Shown here: positions 14,491 to 14,619 of the stretch, in pieces
Layout: every line of letters starts with the position of its first letter
Numbering within the stretch: position 1 is the stretch's first letter
Origin: a bacterium
Lineage (GTDB): Bacteria > Ratteibacteria > UBA8468 > B48-G9 > JAFGKM01
Reading direction: 5' to 3'
NCBI GenBank assembly: GCA_035370465.1
Contig: DAOOVW010000040.1
Span: 1-14,619 of the forward strand
DNA: 14,619 bases
Notes under the pieces: model-generated
Databases searched by the model: none
What the model was told of the DNA's origin: nothing
Seen by the model: only the letters and a program-made list of their open reading frames with translations
Translations under genes and position numbers: made by a program

Positions 14491-14619
14491 TGTTAACCTA
14501 CGAAGTTAACAAGTGCCTGAATATCAATGACTTACGATAAATAAGAACTATTTCCGATAAATGAAAAAGTAGAAAGTAGCAAAAGAAAAATAAAGAAAAA
14601 GCAAAAGGGGAAAACCCCC
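14491..14619 (+). repeat. 129-bp direct repeat, right copy, cut by the window end
   Basis: This is the second copy of the repeat at 11202-11330, in the same orientation, starting 28 bp after the stop of the BrxL-like gene. It carries the single difference C14517. It reaches the last base of the window, in the C-run where the left copy passes into the fold-back element, so a second fold-back copy may continue beyond. Together the copies bound a segment of about 3.16 kb. Confidence 0.95.

Noticed and set aside
11202..14619. CRISPR array or prophage att sites
   Set aside because: There are only two long copies 3.3 kb apart, with no spacers, cas genes, integrase or phage structural genes.

Overview
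The window is AT-rich (about 30% G+C by eye), with closely packed bacterial genes. Its gene content is typical of uncultivated polysaccharide degraders of the PVC/Omnitrophota kind: a GH141-type beta-helix protein, a GH42 beta-galactosidase, a secreted GH123/DUF4091-like protein and a small beta-propeller glycosidase-like protein. That lineage guess rests on gene families only and is weak.

Left part (1-4655): a good sigma-70-type promoter overlapped by a strong palindromic operator precedes a beta-helix glycosidase-like gene. A GH42 gene lies convergent to it on the minus strand. The 421-bp gap upstream of the GH42 gene holds the GH42 promoter and a decayed IS4-type transposase fragment.

Middle part (4656-11220): five plus-strand genes follow with short gaps or overlaps and look like one transcription unit. 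They are a secreted GH123/DUF4091-like protein, a propeller protein, rhamnulokinase (rhaB), a formiminotransferase-cyclodeaminase-family protein (fchA) and folD. The sugar genes suggest use of a rhamnose/galactose-containing glycan. The folate pair makes biochemical sense. FolD has Gln52 where the YxxxK lysine needed for cyclohydrolase activity should be, and the overlapping upstream gene is the family that supplies methenyl-THF cyclohydrolase or cyclodeaminase activity. I infer a split dehydrogenase + cyclohydrolase system.

Right part (11202-14619): a module of about 3.3 kb is bounded by two same-orientation copies of a 129-bp repeat (128/129 identical). The left copy supplies the last five codons and stop of folD; the right copy runs off the window end. 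Next to the left copy is a GC-rich nested fold-back element of about 190 bp, then a truncated nucleotidyltransferase (MNT) relic. Two genes 15 bp apart follow. One is a membrane-anchored coiled-coil protein resembling the N-terminal stalk of RNase Y without its KH and HD domains. The other is a BrxL-like AAA+ ATPase with intact Walker A/B but no Lon protease domain and a long extra segment before the ATPase. No other BREX gene is visible. This repeat-bounded pair is the best candidate here for an undescribed, possibly defence-related, system.
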